Positions 58,529 through 64,000 of a stretch of DNA of 64,000 nt are shown in pieces. This stretch comes from Cladobotryum mycophilum (Eukaryota; Ascomycota; Sordariomycetes; Hypocreales; Hypocreaceae), in assembly GCA_036429605.1 (NCBI GenBank), contig JAVFKD010000015.1, forward strand, positions 1,697,421 to 1,761,420. The letters run 5' to 3'. Within the stretch, counting starts at the first letter, position 1, and every line of letters starts with the position of its first letter. The notes under the pieces were generated by a model. That model saw only the letters and a program-made list of their open reading frames with translations. It ran no database searches and had not been told where the DNA came from. Both the position numbers and the translations under genes were made by a program.

Positions 58529-61039
58529 GACGGTATCAATAAATAAAATCTCAGGTATCCAGAAGAAGGAGTAAGCATTCGCCGTGAATCATTTACATAG
58601 TCATCGTTAATAGAAGAGGAGGAATAAAAAAAGCTTCCGCATATCTTGTAGAAAGAGGGGAAACGAGATCACCAATTCAAGTAAGGTTGTGGTGGCTTAA
58701 TTATCCCATCAATGAGACCGCATGTAGACCCATGTCCTACATATGTATGTTAGTTCTGTCATAGGCCAGCCTTCTCTTCAACTGGATGCCGTAAACCCAT
58801 TCATTAAGCGCCGAGGGAACGAAAACCCCGCAGTCTGATCATGATTCCGAAAAAAATTGCCTCTCTGATAACATGATGACGAGAATTCCTGCCGACGAGA
58901 TTGTTTCATGAATCTTAATTGCAAAGTCTAATACAACTGGCCAGATGCAACCGTCATGTATAGCCTACTCTACTAAGTTAAATACAATACGTTCATTGAT
59001 AATACAAATCATGAAAATGATTCATAGGAAGAAATCGACAAATTGACAGGGCTGATCTAGGTGTATCTACCCTTTCATGAATGATCTGCCAAAGGACCGC
59101 CAGATCAAAGTCGCACGAGGGATACCAGCAGGACAGTCTACGGAAGGGGATCGAAGCTCACATATCATGAGCACTGCCTCGTGTGAGGTTATAGCATTGA
59201 GAGTTTTAACGTATTTGTATTTATCATAAGACAATGAGTATATTGTCCCTGATACTCATTCGACAAATGTCTACAGATTTCACATCACCAGGTACACCAC
59301 AAAAACTAATTCCAAAGAAGTTCTAGATATAACGAACATATATAAGACGAACCTAGATTAAATGCTGCTGATACGAGTCCTCGTGTATGTCTTTACATGG
59401 CTGGATGGACGCGGTCTTTGACAGTTACTGAACGCAACGAGCTCTTAGTAGTATTAATTGGGTCAATAAACCCGGTATTATAGCAGCATTCAAATATTAC
59501 CTTTCTAGCTTTTAATTTGAAATGGGGAAACAACACAGATGTCACAAACTCGTGTGGACTGCATCTAGCAATCAGATGTGATCGCCCAGCATGAGCAATA
59601 CGAAGAACTATCACCAAACATCATTCGGTCACAGGGTTAGGGTCAATATTACAACGCGCCCTTCAATAATGAGTCGAATGGCCTGTGATCTAGGATACTC
59701 GACAACCGACACGTCTCCCCTGTCAAGAACAAATTGTTCGAGAACCAAAGTCAAACCTTTACATCATAGAGTTCTCCTATAACATATGTGCTTCACAATG
59801 GGGGCAAACCACTTGTCATTACTTTTCCGTGAATAGCCGATCACGCAGCAGCCAGTCGTCGATTGTCACCCCGAAATCACGCTTACACTCGCGCCCTTTG
59901 GCTATACGAACACAATTCACCGCTCCTCCTCACTCTATCTCTGTCCAAGACTTTTCTGTGTTATACGTTTGGCCAGGAGTATTCGATAGAATGCGAGATG
60001 GTCGAGAAAAGACGATCCCCGGTGTCAAAAAGGCCAGCCCGCCATGCATCTCCCACAATTTCATTAAAGTAGAGTGACATTCGGAGTCTTGGTCACACCG
60101 AGTTGCGTCTCTCCCGCCGGGACGGGAAGGGGGGAATGGCTTAAACCAGTTCTCGGCTGTTGTATTGCTACCGACATTTGGCTGCCAACCCCTTTGGGCC
60201 GTTTTGCTTCTTCTTCATTGCAAGGGTGTCGAGATGAATCAGCATTACTCAACGTTCCATCCAAGACAACGAGGAGAGGGGGCCAGAAACATTCCAAATT
60301 TTCCACGGGTGTCGCAGAAACACACCCAAAAACACGAAGAGCTACCCCCATTTTGGCGGTCGATGCTACAGAAGTAAAACATGATCCTTTTATTATTATT
60401 TTAAGATGAAACCCGTTATTGTTGAAGAAAAAGCCTTCCTCCCCCTAGATATCGTTCCTTTGTTGGAGGGTCACTTGATGAAGAGTCCATGCTGGATCCA
60501 TCAGGTCAAGTAAAAATGATCGACGCTTCGGCTCGTCGGCCTCTAGCACACAGCACGAGGGCCCGGCCATGGAGGTTGAAGAATAGGGGGAAGAATTGAC
60601 CGTTCCGACTATTACATTTACAGCATTGCCGGGAGCATCAGTCCGGGGGATCGCCCTCCCCTCCAACGGAATGAGCGAAGATCCTGGCTAGTGGCATTAC
60701 TCCCCCAGCCGCAGGGCAATAGCTGAGTGCCTCTTTTGAACTACTACGAGCAGCGAACCAATGCAACCAAACGGGGTCACTTGGCAGCAGTTCCTTGGAT
60801 GAGGGGGATCATATCGGAGGCCCGAACGGCCGAGACAACCTGGTTGAAGGATCGTTTCATGGTGGGCTGCAGAGAGGTGCTTGGTGCCTGGCGTGTCAGG
60901 ATGGGGTGCAGCCGGCGCATTCATAACTGAGGCTATCCCCACGACTCGACATGCGGTCTTCATTCTCGTCTTGTTCTATACAAATTGGCAAGGGCCTCCC
61001 TCTACCATCTTTGAGAGAAACTCGTGGTCTTCAGACACC
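58529..61039. other. AT-rich intergenic region, 2.5 kb, no supported gene
   Basis: Divergent region between the receptor (-) and the sulfotransferase-like gene (+). The part from 58530 to 59800 is AT-rich without coding pattern. The part from 60060 to 61000 has higher GC, with short open frames lacking domains. Confidence 0.5.
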
Positions 61040-62025
61040 ATGGCACCATCACGTCACAGCAACCTACCCGACCGCGTTGTCCCAATGCGGGTCGTCGTCG
61101 GCGGCGTCCATCGAACAGGGTCAATGAGTAAGGTCCCATTCCAGAAAAAAGAAGAAGAAAAGAAAGAAGAAAAAAACCATTAGAAATATATATCGAAAAT
61201 AGAAAAAAGCATACTGACTCCCAATACTCGACAGGCTTCCGAGTAGCCCTATGGCAGCTCGGATTCTACGACTGCTACCACATGTCCACCCTCAGGGACA
61301 ACCTCGACCACGAGCCCCAAAAGTGGTTTCCCGCCTTCAGGGCTAAGTACCAGGGCGGAACGCCGCTCACGCGACAGGACTGGGACAAGATCCTCGGGCA
61401 CCACCAGGCCTGCGTCGACCTCCCCGCCGCGCTCTTCACCGCCGAGATCGCAGAGGCCTACCCCGAGGCCAAGGTCGTCATCCTGAACCGCGACCCGGAG
61501 AAGTGGTACGACAGCGTCATGGGCAGCATCTACAAGGCCATCCATGTCGCCTCGCCGGTCGACTTCCTGACGAGGCTGTACATCTACGCCTTCGACTCCT
61601 CGACGCGCAACTGGGTGCAGTTCTACCGGACCATGACGGGCGTGGGGATGCCCTACGACCACGGCAAGGAAAAGGACAAGGCCATCGCGTGGTTCAACCG
61701 GCAGTACCAGGAATTCCGCGACCGCATCCCCGAGGAGAGGAGGCTGGAGTTTAAGGTGCAGGACGGCTGGGGCCCGCTGTGCGAGTTCCTGGAGGTACCC
61801 GTGCCCATGGTCAAGGACGAGACGACGGGCGAGATGGTCGAGGCGCCGTTCCCACGGGTCAACGACCGGGAGGGGTTCATGAACGAGTTCAACACGCACC
61901 AGGCGGAGTGCTTGGAGAGGGCGAATGGTCATGTCTTCAGGGGACTGGGTAAGCTTGCGGTGACCTTGGCGATAGGGTATGGCGGCTACTTGGCGTGGAC
62001 AACAAGGCTTGGAAGACGGCTGTAG
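61040..62025 (+). CDS. sulfotransferase-family (P-loop) protein
   Basis: Exons 61040-61127 and 61235-62025, in phase, 292 residues. The phosphosulfate-binding loop VVGGVHRTGSMSFRVAL is formed across the intron, followed by WQLGFYDCYHM. The region KVVILNRDPEKWYDSV (~110-125) supplies the second phosphosulfate-contact segment. This matches the fungal sulfotransferase group (PF17784-like), many of which are misnamed NAD-dependent epimerases in databases. The C-terminus carries a hydrophobic segment (LAVTLAIGYGGYLAW) followed by Arg, which could anchor it to a membrane. The first Gly-rich loop is unusual (GGVHRTGS where family members often have GLPRTGT) but keeps the Arg-Thr-Gly core. The acceptor substrate is unknown. 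GC content is clearly higher than in the flanks. Confidence 0.85.
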
Positions 62026-62464
62026 AACGAAAAGAAACGACACATGTGTTTTGTACATATACCCTAAGGGCCAATTCCTCCCAATTACATCAGACATAGT
62101 ACCGAGGGGGTCCATTGCCCCCCCTCCCGAAGCGATACCAAAATACCAGCTCTGGTTATTCATCCAGTTATCATATCCTATCCCGTTTCGCAGTTTCTTC
62201 ATAGAATCGACCGACCCTCGTCTCCCTCTCGCAATGTATAGCATCCAGTTTCTGATCATCATCATCGAGCATGTTAATACACGGATCCCATAGGACCTCT
62301 TCTTTCATGAACCACATTATTCCTTCACCATCCCATCAAATCCCCAAGGCAGACCCAGAAACGCCAAAAGTCCTTCTGAACCCCAAATCAAGGGGGACAA
62401 AGGTCTGAGTGTGTAGCCATCGAGTAGAAAGAGAGAGAAAAAGGATAGTGCTCTTATTCGAATC
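62026..62464. other. convergent intergenic region, no supported gene
   Basis: 3' flanks of the sulfotransferase-like gene and of the small gene that follows. No coding pattern. Confidence 0.5.
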
Positions 62465-62692
62465 TTATCGCATGGTGCCCAGGAAGCCCGTGTAGGTCGG
62501 GCTAGGACGAGAATCGCACCTGGGCCTGGTTGAAAAGTCTCCCCTCGGTCGAACGGGAGACTCCTGCTCAGGGCTGCCCGCTTGCTGGGAGTGAAAGTAT
62601 TGAGTCGGGGACCAGGACCACCAGTGATCTTGCTTTGCGGGGCCCTTGCCCTTGATCTCCATGGGAGCTGCTGTAGTTCGTGGAGCGTCCAT
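62465..62692 (-). CDS. possible small protein of 75 residues, unknown
   Basis: The ATG at 62692 is preceded on its strand by a (CT)n tract (plus 62710-62727) and the context GATAATGG, a plausible fungal leader. The protein begins MDAPRTTAAPMEIKGKG, contains a Trp-rich core (DHWWSWSPTQYF) followed by a Gln/Ser/Pro/Arg region, and ends TYTGFLGTMR. It is hydrophilic, without signal peptide or known domain. The clustered Trp/Tyr/Phe and the promoter-like upstream favour a real gene; short length and lack of recognisable family argue for caution. Confidence 0.45.
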   Translation of the reverse strand: MDAPRTTAAPMEIKGKGPAKQDHWWSWSPTQYFHSQQAGSPEQESPVRPRGDFSTRPRCDSRPSPTYTGFLGTMR

Positions 62693-64000
62693 TATCAAAT
62701 AGTGTGATGGAGAGAGAGAGAGAGAGAAGTTGCAAGGGTTCTCGGAGTATTATAGTTGATGGTGAGAGGAGAAGAAATGAAGAAGCAGACCAATTGGTTT
62801 TTGAAGAATATTCGAGTACAATGGGTGATGGCTTGAGGACAAGTAGAATTGTTGCAAGATGAGAGTTTAAGAGTGGCGGGAGGGCGACTTCAAATGATCT
62901 GGAGGGGTCGACATGTCTCACAACCTCCTCTTCATCCATTCGTGCCCTCCATTCTTATAAGTCGTCGTCGTAACCCTACCGCCTCCAAGTCTCCATCGGG
63001 CTGCCCTTCCAACTCCATCTCTCCCCCGCACGAATGGAATGTCACCAGCGTGTCAACCGAACCCCAAGCCACCACGCAATAGCGTTTGCTTCTCGCCACA
63101 TTCCCTCCCCCAACGAATGGCCCACGTCACATTGATCTAAACTTAGGCTCCCCCAATTCCAATTTCACAAAAAAGCCATTGGCTGACGTGCCCTTCCCTT
63201 CCCCGCAATCGGCAATGCCCAGTCGATGATGATCTCACAGTGGGATCATGTGCCGAGATAGGAAGCATGACTGGCACATCGACCCGCTTCGGTGGGCGCA
63301 CGGAGATCTTGGCTCAGGTGTCAATTGAGGGAATATGTGCCAATAATCGGCTGGGTAAATACGCTTATCTTGGAATCTTGAATCTTTCATAAGCTGTGCC
63401 TTACGTCTTTGGCCTAGGCTTCACTTAATCGCTCATTTTAGGGGTCCGTTTGGTGAGACAAAGCGTCTTTTAAGCACAACATATTTGGAAGGAGGTTTGT
63501 CTCCATTCTATGTCTATCAAGGTCGAGATGCTCATTCTCTATGTCAACATGATGCCCCGACTCCATTGTTTGACCGATTCCCATCATTAATTCCACAAAT
63601 CGACTCCATTTTATGTCAGGCATCAATATCCATGTATGATTTCCAACCACTCATTTTTCCTCTTCCCACGCTGCACGGCCCGTTCTCGCTATCCGGCGTA
63701 GCTCTCGTACTGGATGTCCACAAGCAAGCGCAAGTTCTTTTCTCACCAGCGGCGAAAACGACAGCACGTGCCTTGATTCGAACATTGATGGCAATGCCGC
63801 GATGATCTCTAATGAGAGTCTTCCGCATCCGGCCTCCACATCAGGGTGGGCAATAGTAGGCAGATAGTCCTTGGGCATCCAGTCGGGTTTCTGCACTTTT
63901 GAGCTGTTCCTTCTTGAGACGCAGCTAATGCAAATATTGACGAGGCTCCTTAGATGATCTTTTGCGGTATCAGCCGAATCTGCGAGTATACTCTTCACTA
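62693..64000. other. right-edge region, no firmly supported gene
   Basis: The first ~250 bases are the likely promoter and (CT)n leader of the small minus-strand gene. A minus-strand frame from 63651 is open to the right edge and could be the 3' end of a gene lying mostly outside the window, but it has no recognisable motif. Confidence 0.4.

Noticed and set aside
59630..59645. GGGTTAGGG word resembling telomere repeat
   Set aside because: Only about one and a half units; expected by chance in AT-rich DNA and not evidence for an interstitial telomere.
61249..62265. 338-codon minus-strand frame
   Set aside because: Antisense to the GC-rich sulfotransferase-like exon; composition typical of a shadow frame.
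63651..63998. Minus-strand frame open to the right edge
   Set aside because: Could be the end of a gene outside the window, but shows no recognisable motif and no splice evidence; not supported enough to list as a gene.
1..64000. Transfer RNA, ribosomal RNA and CRISPR-like arrays
   Set aside because: I saw no cloverleaf-type T-arm sequence in intergenic DNA, no rRNA core sequence, and no regularly spaced identical repeats with unique spacers; the 13.3-kb array is a leader repeat of different form.

Overview
The window is nuclear DNA of a filamentous ascomycete (Pezizomycotina). The evidence is short GT-AG introns of about 53-120 bp with CTAAC/CTAAT-like branch sites, a Zn2Cys6/fungal-trans-type regulator, a phosphorylase-NACHT-ankyrin NOD-like receptor (NLR) and a very large peptide synthetase. 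The synthetase opens with a KS-AT-T loading module followed directly by C-A-T modules, the layout known from peptaibol synthetases of Hypocreales. A hypocrealean source is therefore an inference, not proven.

Layout. 1-804: 3' end of an unidentified gene. 2.2-4.2 kb (-): Zn2Cys6 transcription factor. 8.0-9.2 kb (+): discrete thioesterase-like hydrolase. 10.4-11.2 kb (+): HAD type II dehalogenase-like protein. 13.3-14.8 kb (+): predicted mitochondrial 2-oxoglutarate/Fe dioxygenase with a five-copy hairpin repeat in its leader. 16.9-17.6 kb (-): broken Harbinger-type helix-turn-helix remnant. 19.1-20.4 kb (+): D-2-hydroxyacid dehydrogenase. 21.4-22.9 kb (-): S-adenosylhomocysteine hydrolase. 24.4-25.6 kb (-): eIF3h. 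26.4-27.1 kb (-): conserved UPF0643-like protein. 29.5-29.7 kb (-): Tyr/Arg-rich small protein. About 29.7-36.9 kb: gene-poor, AT-rich DNA with one possible 58-residue gene. 36.9-52.1 kb (+): a 15-kb peptaibol-synthetase-like gene of about 5009 codons. 52.7-58.5 kb (-): a 1927-residue NLR convergent with it. 61.0-62.0 kb (+): sulfotransferase-family protein. 62.5-62.7 kb (-): possible small gene.

The left 29 kb is mostly housekeeping and metabolic genes with ordinary spacing. The right half is accessory: a gene-poor stretch, an eroded megasynthase and an immune-type receptor. The synthetase has a ketosynthase without its catalytic histidines, an apparently intact acyltransferase, three intact carrier serines and three intact condensation HHxxxD motifs. 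None of its five adenylation domains has a canonical ATP-binding loop, the last three modules are internally deleted, and there is no release domain. The NLR carries about a dozen predicted membrane segments inside its ankyrin array, which is unusual.

Six genes or gene segments are each broken once by a shift at a G/C homopolymer. Five need one extra base in a run of five. I read the genes as intact genes with sequence errors, but real mutation is not excluded. Intron and exon boundaries were inferred by eye from splice signals and frame agreement.
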